Below the pieces are notes generated by a model, which was not told the DNA's origin, ran no database searches, and saw nothing but the letters and a program-made list of their open reading frames with translations. This document shows positions 1-7,740 of a stretch of DNA of 64,000 bases, piece by piece. The position numbers and the translations under genes were made by a program. Source of the DNA: CALFML01 sp044222245. Lineage in GTDB: Bacteria; Myxococcota_A; Polyangia; Palsa-1104; JAEUJZ01. The DNA lies in contig JBGANQ010000002.1 in assembly GCA_044222245.1 (NCBI GenBank), forward strand, positions 62,001 through 126,000. Reading direction: 5' to 3'. The first letter of the stretch is position 1. Every line of letters starts with the position of its first letter.

Positions 1-641
1 CGGTAGTTCCAGGCCGCCGCCGCCCCGAGCTCGCGGCAGCTCGCCACCCGCTCGTCGGCGCCGACGGTGCAGTAGGTGGTGACGCCAGCGGCGCGGCACA
101 GCTGCAGGGCGGCGGTGCCGATGCCCGAGGCCCCGCCGTGGATGAGCACCGACTGCGGCCGCGGCAGCACCGTGCCGAGCAGCGGCTCGCTCTTAAAGCC
201 GCGCTCCGGGGTCGACTCGGGCAGGCGCAGCCCGCACAGGCAGAACAGGTTCAGGTAGGCGGTCAGGAACACCTCGGGGATCGCCGCCGCCTCTTCATCG
301 GAAAGCCCCGTGGGGACCGGCATCACCTGACCGCACGGGACCACCACCTGCTCGGCATAGCCGCCGCCGGTGAGCAGCGCCATCACCCGCTGCCCCGGCT
401 GCAGCCAGGGCGCGGCGTCGGGACCGAGCTCGGCGACCACCCCCATCGCCTCCAGCCCGAGGATGGCTGAGGCGCCGGCGGGCGGCTTGTAGAGCCCGCA
501 GCGCTGCAGGACATCGGCGCGGTTGACGGCGGTGGCGCGCACCTGCAGCCGCACCTCGCCGGGGCCGCAGCTTGGCGCGGGGGCTTCTCCCAAATAGAGG
601 GTCTCGGGGTCGCCGGGGCTGTCCTGAAGGATGGCTCGCAT
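1..641 (-). CDS. NAD(P)H quinone oxidoreductase, PIG3-like (3' part off the window)
   Basis: Reading leftward from the ATG at 641 gives an open frame of 213 codons that leaves the window without a stop. The product is a zinc-free MDR alcohol-dehydrogenase-family reductase of the PIG3 (TP53I3) quinone oxidoreductase type. The GroES-like half contains NRADVLQR and GLEAMGVVAELG, and the start of the NAD(P)H Rossmann fold is seen as LIHGGASGIGTAALQLC. The family reduces quinones or enones with NADPH in the cytosol. A stretch of about 25 residues between the catalytic half and the Rossmann strand (around residues 140-165, with PESTPERGFKSEP) looks like an insertion relative to most members. It is transcribed divergently from thiG across about 170 bases. 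The family call is firm; the substrate is unknown. Confidence 0.85.
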   Translation of the reverse strand, partial: MRAILQDSPGDPETLYLGEAPAPSCGPGEVRLQVRATAVNRADVLQRCGLYKPPAGASAILGLEAMGVVAELGPDAAPWLQPGQRVMALLTGGGYAEQVVVPCGQVMPVPTGLSDEEAAAIPEVFLTAYLNLFCLCGLRLPESTPERGFKSEPLLGTVLPRPQSVLIHGGASGIGTAALQLCRAAGVTTYCTVGADERVASCRELGAAAAWNY

Positions 642-813
642 CCTTTGTGTATTAGCACGAACCAGCCCGGGCGGCCGGGCGTCTGCCGCGGCGGCGGGTC
701 GGGTCGAGCCGAGCTCGGGGCCTGGCTCGGAGTCGAGCCCGGCCCGGCGGCGCCGCGGGGACCCGCATGGCGCGACAGCGAGGGGGCGGCGGTCGTGCTA
801 TATGTTCGCCACC

Positions 814-1698
814 ATGACGAACCTGACAGACTCATCGCCAGCGCAGTCGCTGCCCGAAGGCGGCCGGGGCGGCGCGGCGCCCCAGCCCGCGGACCCGTTC
901 GTGCTGGCGGGGCGGACCTACAGCTCGCGCCTGCTCATCGGCACCGGCAAGTTCAAGGACCACGACCAGACCCGGCAGGCGCTGGAGGTCTCGGGGGCGG
1001 AGATTGTCACCGTGGCCCTGCGCCGCGTCGAGCTGCGGCCCGGGCAGCCGAGCCTCCTTGACGCCATCGACCGCCGCCGCTACCAGCTTTTGCCCAACAC
1101 TGCCGGCTGCTACACCGCGGACGACGCCATCCGCACCTGCCGCCTGGCGCGCGAGCTGGGCCTGAGCGACATGGTCAAGCTTGAGGTGATCGGCGATCCG
1201 CGCACCCTGTTTCCCGACGTCGAGCAGACGCTGCAGGCGGCGCGCGTGCTGGTCAAGGAGGGCTTCACCGTGCTGCCCTATATCACCGACGATCCGGTGG
1301 CGTGCCAGCGGCTCGCCGACCTCGGCTGCGCGGCGGTGATGCCGCTGGCGGCGCCGATCGGCTCGGGGCTGGGCATCCGCAACCCCTACAACCTGCGCCT
1401 CATCCTGGAGATCGCCGAGGCGGCCAAGCTGCCGGTGATCGTCGACGCCGGGGTGGGCACGGCGTCGGATGCGGCGGTGGCGATGGAGCTCGGCTGTCAC
1501 GCGGTGCTGATGAACACCGGCATCGCCGGGGCCCGCGAGCCGGTGATGATGGCGCGGGCGATGCGCCTGGGCATCGAGGCCGGACGGCTGGCGTTCCTCG
1601 CCGGACGGATCCCGCGGCGGCTGCACGCCAACGCCTCATCGCCGACGACTGGACTCATCGGCAGCGTGCCGCCCACCGGACCGCTCGACATTGAGTGA
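814..1698 (+). CDS. thiG: thiazole synthase ThiG
   Basis: ThiG makes the thiazole phosphate carboxylate of thiamine from 1-deoxy-xylulose 5-phosphate, dehydroglycine and sulfur carried on ThiS, in the cytosol. The 294-aa product has the diagnostic GTGKF at residues 43-47, the Schiff-base lysine in MVKLEV (about K122), LPYITDDPV, AAPIGSGLGI and the phosphate-binding DAGVGTASDA. Family members are about 255-270 aa; the extra length is a Pro/Gly/Ala-rich N-terminus. I chose ATG 814; ATG 802 is in frame and possible. The stop overlaps the start of thiE, so the two are coupled. No ThiS, ThiF or ThiH gene is next to it, and I find no TPP riboswitch in the leader. Confidence 0.95.
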   Translation: MTNLTDSSPAQSLPEGGRGGAAPQPADPFVLAGRTYSSRLLIGTGKFKDHDQTRQALEVSGAEIVTVALRRVELRPGQPSLLDAIDRRRYQLLPNTAGCYTADDAIRTCRLARELGLSDMVKLEVIGDPRTLFPDVEQTLQAARVLVKEGFTVLPYITDDPVACQRLADLGCAAVMPLAAPIGSGLGIRNPYNLRLILEIAEAAKLPVIVDAGVGTASDAAVAMELGCHAVLMNTGIAGAREPVMMARAMRLGIEAGRLAFLAGRIPRRLHANASSPTTGLIGSVPPTGPLDIE

Positions 1699-2458
1699 GC
1701 GCCCGGACCTGGGACGGCTGCGCCCGCTGACCCCGCGCCTGAGCATCGGCCCCGCGCCGGCGCCGGCGCCCCGCGAGCCGGGGCGGGTGCGGTTTCGCCT
1801 GTGCCTGATCACCGACGGGCAAGGCGACGCCCGGCGGCTGCTCGACATCCTCGGCGCGGCGCTGCCGGCGGGGCCGCCGGGGGCACTGGCGGTCCAGCTG
1901 CGCGAGCGCACGCTGCCGGGCGCCGCGCTGTACGCGCTGGCCGAGCAGCTGCGGGCGCTGACCGCGGCGTGCGGCGCGGCGCTGCTCATCAACGATCGCC
2001 TGGACGTCGCGCTGGCGGTGGGCGCCGATGGGGTGCACCTGCCGACCCACGGGCTGCCGGTGGGCGCGGCGCGGCGGGCGGTGGCGGCGGTCGGAGCGCC
2101 GCTGCTTCTCAGCGCCGCCTGTCACTCGCTGCCCGAGGCGCAGATGGCGGTGACCGCGGGCGCCGACCTCATCACCTTCGGGCCGATCTGGCCGACGCCG
2201 TCCAAGCCCGCCGGCCCGCTGCCTCCTGATGCGGAGCGCCTGCATCCGGTGGGCGTCGAAGCCCTGCGCGCCCTCACCGCAGCGGTGGCGGTGCCGGTGT
2301 TTGCGCTCGGCGGCATCGAGGATGAAGCCCGCGCCGCCGCCTGCGTCGACGCCGGGGCGCGGCTGGCCGGCATCCGTGCCGTGCTAGGCGCCGCCGATCC
2401 CGCCGCCGCGACCCGCGCGCTGCTGGCCTGCACCGACCGGCGGGCGGCGGCACCGTAA
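1691..2458 (+). CDS. thiE: thiamine phosphate synthase ThiE
   Basis: Joins the thiazole phosphate and HMP pyrophosphate moieties to give thiamine phosphate (a TIM barrel in the cytosol). The 255-aa product shows VQLRER at about 68-73, LLINDRLDVAL from about 98, ADGVHLP, the GPIWPTPSK segment that replaces the usual GP..T..K loop, and FALGGI near the C-terminus. The only start fitting the upstream overlap is a TTG at 1691, eight bases before the thiG stop is complete, which implies translational coupling. About 30 Pro/Ala-rich residues precede the barrel. A TenI-like non-catalytic paralogue is the alternative, but the neighbourhood and the conserved NDR motif favour a real ThiE. Confidence 0.9.
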   Translation: MSERPDLGRLRPLTPRLSIGPAPAPAPREPGRVRFRLCLITDGQGDARRLLDILGAALPAGPPGALAVQLRERTLPGAALYALAEQLRALTAACGAALLINDRLDVALAVGADGVHLPTHGLPVGAARRAVAAVGAPLLLSAACHSLPEAQMAVTAGADLITFGPIWPTPSKPAGPLPPDAERLHPVGVEALRALTAAVAVPVFALGGIEDEARAAACVDAGARLAGIRAVLGAADPAAATRALLACTDRRAAAP

Positions 2459-2577
2459 CAGGCAGTGGCAAAACGACGCCGCGACCCGGATTCGGGTCCG
2501 GCCGTGCTCTCAGCCCTGAGGTTGCTCCGCGCACTCGAACCCGAGCTCGGGCCGCTCGCTACGTTTTGCCCTGCCTG
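2456..2577. repeat. intergenic structured repeat, copy 1 (thiE end)
   Basis: Lies between convergent thiE and the NTF2-like gene. The left arm (CAGGCAGTGGCAAAAC, 2459-2474) pairs with the right arm (GTTTTGCCCTGCCTG, 2563-2577) with a single bulged base. Between the arms, TCGGGTCCGGCCGTGC (2492-2507) is identical to 53237-53252 of copy 2, and GGGCCGCTCGCTAC matches 13 of 14 bases there. Arm sequences differ between copies while complementarity is kept. It could be a bidirectional terminator or a palindromic interspersed repeat. Confidence 0.75.
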
Positions 2578-2670
2578 CAAGCCACCGGCGCGCTGCGGTC
2601 GTTCGTAGCAGCCCGCAGCCCTGCTTCCTCTTTAGACTCGCCAGCTCAGGGCGCAGGGCTTCCCGGCTGG

Positions 2671-3147
2671 TCAGCCCTGCTTGGCGGCGAAGGCGGCCAG
2701 CCGGCCCGCCGCCTGGGCGCGGACCTTGTTGTGCACCATCGGCGACCAGCCGAGCAGCACGCCGGGCAGGCCGAGCGCCTGGCGCGACCAGCGCCAGAAG
2801 TCGAAGCGATCGCGGTGCGAGACGATCAGGCCGCCGCGCAGCTGGAACTCGGCGTCGATGATGTTGTGCACCTTGCGGCCGGTGCCGGAGAACAGGTAGC
2901 GCGCCTCCCAGTGGGCGCGGCCCGTGCTGTCGTCGGCAGAGATGTCGCGAAACTCGAGCGAGAACTCGCGGGCCCCCTGGGCCAGCATGTGCCACATCTG
3001 GCCGATCGCCGCGCCCTTGAGCGTAAAGACTGGATCCTCGAAGGTCGCATCGGGCGCGTAGCAGGCGGCCATCGTCGCGGCATCGCCTTTGGCAAAGGCC
3101 GTGTAGAAGCGTTCGATGAGCTGGGCGTTGGGGTGAGCGCTGGGCAC
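2671..3147 (-). CDS. NTF2-like / SnoaL-like domain protein
   Basis: A 158-aa protein of the NTF2-like cone fold. The start HPNAQLIERFYTAFAKGD, then MAACYAPDATFEDPVF and HWEARYLF, is the typical SnoaL_2 layout of a long N-terminal helix, a D-ATFEDP turn and a curved sheet. Such proteins are small-molecule isomerases/hydrolases or ligand binders, and nothing here fixes the substrate. I chose the GTG at 3147 because AAAGGA lies just upstream on the minus strand; an upstream in-frame start at 3210 would add 21 unlikely residues. The gene stands alone, convergent with thiE across the structured repeat. Confidence 0.8.
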   Translation of the reverse strand: MPSAHPNAQLIERFYTAFAKGDAATMAACYAPDATFEDPVFTLKGAAIGQMWHMLAQGAREFSLEFRDISADDSTGRAHWEARYLFSGTGRKVHNIIDAEFQLRGGLIVSHRDRFDFWRWSRQALGLPGVLLGWSPMVHNKVRAQAAGRLAAFAAKQG

Positions 3148-3277
3148 GGGAGATCCTTTCGGGTCAGCATCAACAGAAAAGACGGCGCGGACGGCAGCTG
3201 CCGTCCCCATCTGCGGGCGAGCTGGATCGCCTGCCTATTGTGCCCCAGATGGCGGCCGGCGAAAAATCTCGTCGCGG

Positions 3278-4591
3278 TCAGGCCGCGGCGACCCGCGCCG
3301 CCAGCCGCTGAACCCCTTGCGCGAGCACCGCGGGCGGGGTCAGCAGGCTGAGCACCAGGTACGCCTCCTGGGCGAAATCGTAGAAGTAGCCGGGGTGGAC
3401 CAGCACCTGGTCGCGCTGCAAGAGGAGCAGCGCCCACTCCTCCTCGCTCATGAGCCGCGGCAGCCGGAGCACCGCGTACCAGCCGCCCTCGACCGGCAAG
3501 AGCTGGCAGGCGGTGTCGTGCACGGCGGCGGCGAGCAGCACCAGGTTCTCGCGCAGGCGGGCGGTGATGGCGGCGCGCACCTGCGGCTGCCACGAGAGCA
3601 GCGCCGGCGTCGCCAGCTGCACCGGCGTTCCCACCGACAAGAAAGTGTCGGCGACAAGCTCCAGGCGGTCCTGCGCCTGCTGGCGCAGCGGCTCGGGTCC
3701 GCCGACGTGCACCCAGCCGAGCTTGAGCTGCGGCAGGCCGACGACCTTGGACAGGCCGGACAGGACAAAGCACAGCGGCGCCGCTGCCCCGAGCTCCTGC
3801 ACCGCCGCCAGCACCGAGGGAATCAGCGGGTCGGCCGCCTCGCGGGCGGCGGCCGCCGGCTCGCCCGGGGGCTCGGCCAGCACATAGTCGGAGAAGACCT
3901 CGTCGACGATGAGGGCCAGGTCGCGCTCGCGGCACAGGGCGCACAGGGCCATAAGCTCCGAGCGCCGCAGCAGCGAGCCGGTGGGGTTGTTCGGGCTCAC
4001 CACCACCACGGCGCGGGTGTCGGCGGTGCACGCCTGCCGCAGCGCCGTTGGCTGCAGCCACCAGCGCCCGCTGCGGCCGCCCTCGAACGAAAGCGGGTAG
4101 GGCCGCAGCGGCGCCGCCGACAGGCCGGCGAGAAACTCCAGCAGCGGGTAGCTCGGCTTGGGGAACAGCACGCTCTGCCCGGGGTCGCACAAGAGCTGAA
4201 AGAGCCAGGTGTAGGCCTCGCTGGTGCTGGCGCACAGGACCAGGTCCGCGGCCCGCACCGGCACCGCGCGGGCGGCGTAGTAGGCGGCGATGCTCTGCCG
4301 GGCCGCGTCGGCTCCCTGCGGCGAGGGCTCGTAGCGCAGCCCGCGCTCCTCGCCAAGCGGCCGCAGGAGGTCGGCGGGGTAGAGCTCGGGCAGGGCGCGC
4401 GTGGGGTTTGACACCGTCAGATCGAGCAGCGGCGTGCCGGCGGCGCGCGCCTGGGCCACCGCGACGCTCAGGCGGTTGGGCGGCGTGTCCCACGGCAGGC
4501 GGCGGGAAAACCAGCGGCCGCTCTGGCCGGCCAGGCTCTCTGGCGGACTCTCTGGCGGACTCTCTGGCGGACTCTCTGGCGGACAAGCCAT
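3278..4591 (-). CDS. PLP-dependent aminotransferase, class I/II
   Basis: A fold-type I aminotransferase of the aspartate aminotransferase superfamily. Visible motifs are LDLTVSNPTRALPELYP near the N-terminus, CASTSEAYTWLFQLL, VVSPNNPTGSLLRRSEL, IVDEVFSDYVL, and FVLSGLSKVVGLPQLKLGW, whose SGLSK lysine should carry PLP. The C-terminal domain ends with VHPGYFYDF. Length (437 aa from ATG 4591) is normal. The first 20 residues include a four-fold PPES repeat encoded by identical 12-mers. A GTG at 4651 would add another 20 Pro-rich residues, and neither start has a strong ribosome site. It is divergent from uppS. The amino-acid substrate cannot be told from sequence. Confidence 0.88.
   Translation of the reverse strand: MACPPESPPESPPESPPESLAGQSGRWFSRRLPWDTPPNRLSVAVAQARAAGTPLLDLTVSNPTRALPELYPADLLRPLGEERGLRYEPSPQGADAARQSIAAYYAARAVPVRAADLVLCASTSEAYTWLFQLLCDPGQSVLFPKPSYPLLEFLAGLSAAPLRPYPLSFEGGRSGRWWLQPTALRQACTADTRAVVVVSPNNPTGSLLRRSELMALCALCRERDLALIVDEVFSDYVLAEPPGEPAAAAREAADPLIPSVLAAVQELGAAAPLCFVLSGLSKVVGLPQLKLGWVHVGGPEPLRQQAQDRLELVADTFLSVGTPVQLATPALLSWQPQVRAAITARLRENLVLLAAAVHDTACQLLPVEGGWYAVLRLPRLMSEEEWALLLLQRDQVLVHPGYFYDFAQEAYLVLSLLTPPAVLAQGVQRLAARVAAA
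4536..4583. repeat. four exact tandem copies of a 12-mer
   Basis: CTCTCTGGCGGA is repeated four times without a mismatch (4536-4547, 4548-4559, 4560-4571, 4572-4583). It encodes PPES four times in the N-terminus of the aminotransferase. Perfect nucleotide identity suggests recent slippage and possible copy-number variation between strains. Confidence 0.95.
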
Positions 4592-4830
4592 AGCGGCCGG
4601 CCCGGGCAGCCCGGGAAGCTCCGGCAACGACGATGGGGGAGGCGACGCCACGCCTGTCTCATATCACGGCGGCTGCGACCCGTGGCCGGCGCCGCTCCTT
4701 CGCCTCAAATTCACCGACACTTCACCGCGGCTTCACTCTCTGCCCGGCGGAAAGCTCCACCCTAATAGGTATGAGTCACTACGAAAATGCTGTTGTCGCA
4801 AAGTGGCACAACGTGGTACCCCGGATCCCT

Positions 4831-5775
4831 ATGTCCGCTCTGGCTCCCATGCCGCTTGTCCCGGGCGCAGGACCTGGAACCGGGACCCCGGTCCGGCCGG
4901 GGTCGGACCTCGACTCCGAAGAGGCGCCGAGCGGCGACGAGGCGGGGGCCGGTCCGGCGCCGGGCGAGAGCGCGAGCCCGCCGCCAGTCGGCGAGCCGGC
5001 GCCGGCGGGCAGCCAGGTCAAGCAGCGCCCCGACTGGCTGCGCGTGCGCCACGCGGCGATCATCATGGACGGCAACGGGCGGTGGGCGCAGCAGCAGGAC
5101 CTGCCGCGGCTTGAGGGCCACCGGCGCGGCGCCCGCTCGGTGCGCGAGGTGGTGCGGGCGGCGCGCGAGCTCGGCCTGCCGGCGCTGACCCTGTACGCCT
5201 TCTCGGAGCAGAACTGGGAGCGGCCGCTCGACGAGGTGCAGGGCCTGATGCAGCTCCTGCACGACTACGTCATCGAGGAGCGCGCCGAGATCCTCGACAA
5301 CGGCATCCGCCTGCGCGCCATCGGCAACATCCTGCGCCTGCCCGACTTCGTCAAGCGCCCGCTGCAGCAGCTCATCGCCGACTCGGCGCACGGGACGGCG
5401 ATGACGCTCACCCTGGCGCTGTCGTACGGCGGCCGCGAGTCGATCCTCGAGGCGGTGCGCGCCGTCGCCGAGAAGGTCCGCACAGGCGTCCTGCGGCCCG
5501 AGCAGATCGACGAAGCGGCGCTCACCGAGTGCTTTCAGACCAGCGAGCTGCCGCCGGTGGACCTCATCATCCGCACCTCGGGCGAGCTGCGAACCAGCAA
5601 CTTCCTCTTGTGGGAGTCCACCCACGCCGAGTTCTACACCACCCCCGCCCTCTGGCCCGAGTTCACCCGCGCCGAGCTCCTCACCGCCCTGCGCAGCGTC
5701 AGCGCCAGCCGCGCCGCCGGCCCGGGCTCGGTGCCCGGCGCCGACAGCGGTGAGCCCGGCGATAACGGCGAATAA
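4831..5775 (+). CDS. uppS: isoprenyl transferase (undecaprenyl diphosphate synthase)
   Basis: A cis-prenyltransferase that extends farnesyl diphosphate with isopentenyl diphosphate to the C55 lipid carrier for cell-wall and O-antigen synthesis. The catalytic MDGNGRWA loop, LEGHRRGARSVREVV, LTLYAFSEQNWERP, LALSYGGRESI and the C-terminal RTSGELRTSNFLLW plus HAEFY are all present. The catalytic core starts only about 75 residues in, after an acidic Pro/Gly/Glu-rich N-terminal extension that most UppS proteins lack. ATG 4831 was chosen (GGA nine bases upstream); ATG 4771 is also in frame. cdsA follows after 18 bases, the usual uppS-cdsA pairing for lipid precursor supply. Confidence 0.93.
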   Translation: MSALAPMPLVPGAGPGTGTPVRPGSDLDSEEAPSGDEAGAGPAPGESASPPPVGEPAPAGSQVKQRPDWLRVRHAAIIMDGNGRWAQQQDLPRLEGHRRGARSVREVVRAARELGLPALTLYAFSEQNWERPLDEVQGLMQLLHDYVIEERAEILDNGIRLRAIGNILRLPDFVKRPLQQLIADSAHGTAMTLTLALSYGGRESILEAVRAVAEKVRTGVLRPEQIDEAALTECFQTSELPPVDLIIRTSGELRTSNFLLWESTHAEFYTTPALWPEFTRAELLTALRSVSASRAAGPGSVPGADSGEPGDNGE

Positions 5776-5793
5776 GCCCTAGTAAAGGTTGCA

Positions 5794-6618
5794 ATGTCGA
5801 ACCTGCTCCTGCGCTTCCTGACCGCTGTCGTGGCTGTCCCGCTGCTCATCCTGGCCATCAACTGGGATCGCCCCTACGGCGTCTGGCTGTGGGTGCTGGC
5901 GGCCCAGATCACCGGCCTGCGCGAGTGGATGGCGATGACGCTGCCCGGCGAGTCGGCCCTGACCCGCTGGCTGGGCGTGGGGGTGGGCGTCGCCTTTGCC
6001 AGCGCGGTGTGCTGGGTGCACGACCCGCAGGTGCTGCTCCTCGGGCTGTGCGCGGCGACCATCATCGGCTTTCTGTACTTTCTGTTCTGTCACGGGGCGA
6101 TCGAGACGGTGGCGCAGCGGGTGTCGATGTGGCTCGCCGGCCTCCTTTATGCGGGGGTGCTGATCGTGCCGCTGGCGCTGTTCAAGATGCCGGGCGGCCC
6201 GGGCGGCGGCGGTCGCTGGATCTACGTCTGCCTGACCAGCGCCTGGCTGTCAGACACCTTCGCCTACTTCGCCGGGCGGTTCCTCAGCCGCTTCTGGGCG
6301 GCCAAGCTGTGGGCGGCGATCAGCCCGAAAAAGACCGTCGTCGGCGGCTGCGGCGGGGTGATCGGCAGCCTGGTGGCGCTGACCATCGCCAAGCTATGGT
6401 ACCTGTCGTTCCTCAGCTGGGGGGATGTGCTGGCCATCGCCATTCCGGCGAACTTGCTGGGCCAGCTGGGCGATCTGGTGGAGTCGCTGATCAAGCGCTC
6501 GGTGGGGGTCAAGGACTCGGGGGTCCTGCTCCCCGGCCACGGCGGCATGCTCGATCGCATCGACGCCCTGATCCTGGTGGTGCCCTACGTGTACGCCTAC
6601 GCCCGCTGGCGCTTCTAG
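5794..6618 (+). CDS. cdsA: phosphatidate cytidylyltransferase
   Basis: Makes CDP-diacylglycerol from phosphatidic acid and CTP at the inner membrane, the branch point of phospholipid synthesis. The 274-aa product has about eight hydrophobic segments and ends with the CdsA signature: LGDLVESLIKRSVGVKDSG followed by LLPGHGGMLDRIDAL. The catalytic Asp residues lie in this stretch and in the SDTFAYFAGR loop. AAAGG sits eight bases before the ATG. It forms an operon with uppS and is convergent with the PASTA protein after it, leaving only 57 bases between the stops. Confidence 0.95.
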   Translation: MSNLLLRFLTAVVAVPLLILAINWDRPYGVWLWVLAAQITGLREWMAMTLPGESALTRWLGVGVGVAFASAVCWVHDPQVLLLGLCAATIIGFLYFLFCHGAIETVAQRVSMWLAGLLYAGVLIVPLALFKMPGGPGGGGRWIYVCLTSAWLSDTFAYFAGRFLSRFWAAKLWAAISPKKTVVGGCGGVIGSLVALTIAKLWYLSFLSWGDVLAIAIPANLLGQLGDLVESLIKRSVGVKDSGVLLPGHGGMLDRIDALILVVPYVYAYARWRF

Positions 6619-6675
6619 CCGCCTGCAATAGCTACTCCGCCAGCCGCGCCCCGGACCTGCCGTGCTCCCGGTCGG

Positions 6676-7518
6676 CTACTTCTTTTTCTTCTTCTGGACC
6701 GGCGGCTTCAAAGAGACCGTGACCGCCTCATCAGGCTCGAGCTCGGCGCCCGGGTTTGGCAGCTGCCAGCCGATCTTGGACGCCTCCTTGAGGCGCTTGT
6801 CGGTGGGCAGCAGCTGCAGCTGCAGCGGCGCGACGGTGGTGCGCGCCTCGACCAGGCGCAGGCCGACCAGGTTTGGCAGCAGCACGCGCGGCTTGGCCTC
6901 GGCAGTCGGCGGGCAGGCGGGCTTGGCCTCGGCGGTCTCGGCGGGCTTGGCGCCCTCGGCGGCCGGCGACTTGCCCGCAGCGGGCGGGTTGGCCGCGGCC
7001 TCGCTCAGCTGCGCGACCGCCTCCCGCAGGGCCTTGATGGAGGCGGCCACCTCGGTCTGACTGGTCAGCTGCTGCTTCTGCTCGCGGATGAGCAGGGCGG
7101 CGCCGGCCAGCGCCCCGAGCGCCGCGATCGCCGCCACCAGCGCTGCCACCGCCGCCAGCCCGCCCCCGGACGGGGACGGCGGCTTGGACGGCGGCGGCAC
7201 CGCCAGCTCGCGCGGCTCCTTGAGCTGGCTGCGCAGGCTCTGCAGCTCGGCGCGCAGCTCTTGCAGGCTGGCGGCGCTGGTCACCGCTGACTGCTCGAGC
7301 TTCTGCGAGACCGCTAGCAGGCCGCCGAGGCTCGTCGAGTTGGCCTGCGTGGACTGCTCGAGCCGCTGCGCCGTGGTGAGCAGGGCGCTCAGCTGGGGCG
7401 GCGCCTCATCCTCCCGGCTGCGCTTGCCGACACTGCTTGCTGGTGGCTCGGGGCGGCGAGGCCCAGCGACATCGGCGGGCAGCTTGGGTGGACCTGGCGG
7501 TGGCCCTGGCGGTGGCAC
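6676..7518 (-). CDS. membrane-anchored coiled-coil protein with one C-terminal PASTA domain
   Basis: A 280-aa protein. A Pro-rich head is followed by a Gln/Ser/Leu-rich coiled coil (LEQSTQANSTSLGGLL, then AELQSLRSQLKEPREL), one hydrophobic segment (GLAAVAALVAAIAALGALAG), a second coiled coil, an Ala/Pro/Lys linker, and a PASTA domain from VLLPNLVGLRLVEA to DEAVTVSLK. It ends in five lysines. PASTA domains bind muropeptides or form rigid stalks and usually occur on PrkC/StkP kinases or penicillin-binding proteins; here there is neither kinase nor transpeptidase. GTG 7518 was chosen because AGGGGGAAG precedes it. Topology (PASTA outside) is inferred. Confidence 0.75.
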   Translation of the reverse strand: MPPPGPPPGPPKLPADVAGPRRPEPPASSVGKRSREDEAPPQLSALLTTAQRLEQSTQANSTSLGGLLAVSQKLEQSAVTSAASLQELRAELQSLRSQLKEPRELAVPPPSKPPSPSGGGLAAVAALVAAIAALGALAGAALLIREQKQQLTSQTEVAASIKALREAVAQLSEAAANPPAAGKSPAAEGAKPAETAEAKPACPPTAEAKPRVLLPNLVGLRLVEARTTVAPLQLQLLPTDKRLKEASKIGWQLPNPGAELEPDEAVTVSLKPPVQKKKKK

Positions 7519-7740
7519 TGAATACTTCCCCCTGGAGGCGGCGTGAGCACGCAAGATCGCGCGCTTTTGCCATCATAGCCGGACCGCGGCAAGGCGAGCA
7601 AGCTTCCTCCCATCGTCGATAGGGCCGAGCGGCAGACTGTCTTTTGGCGCTGGGCGCCCGCCTGCCCGTGCGCGCGGCCGTCCGCCCCGCGTGGCCGTCC
7701 GCCCCGCGTGCCACGCTGCTTGCCGAAGCCTCGCGGCCCG

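Noticed and set aside
642..813. TPP riboswitch in the thiG leader
   Set aside because: The leader is short and lacks the CUGAGA and the second conserved TPP-binding segment; no matching fold could be drawn.
3278..4586. Large plus-strand frames antisense to the aminotransferase, kinases and selB
   Set aside because: They follow codon-position shadows of the real genes in GC-rich DNA and encode His/Arg/Gln-rich sequence without domains.
4633..4830. Long N-terminal extension of UppS from 4633 or 4771
   Set aside because: The region overlaps the divergent aminotransferase promoter, its translation has no protein-like character and neither start has a ribosome site at good distance.
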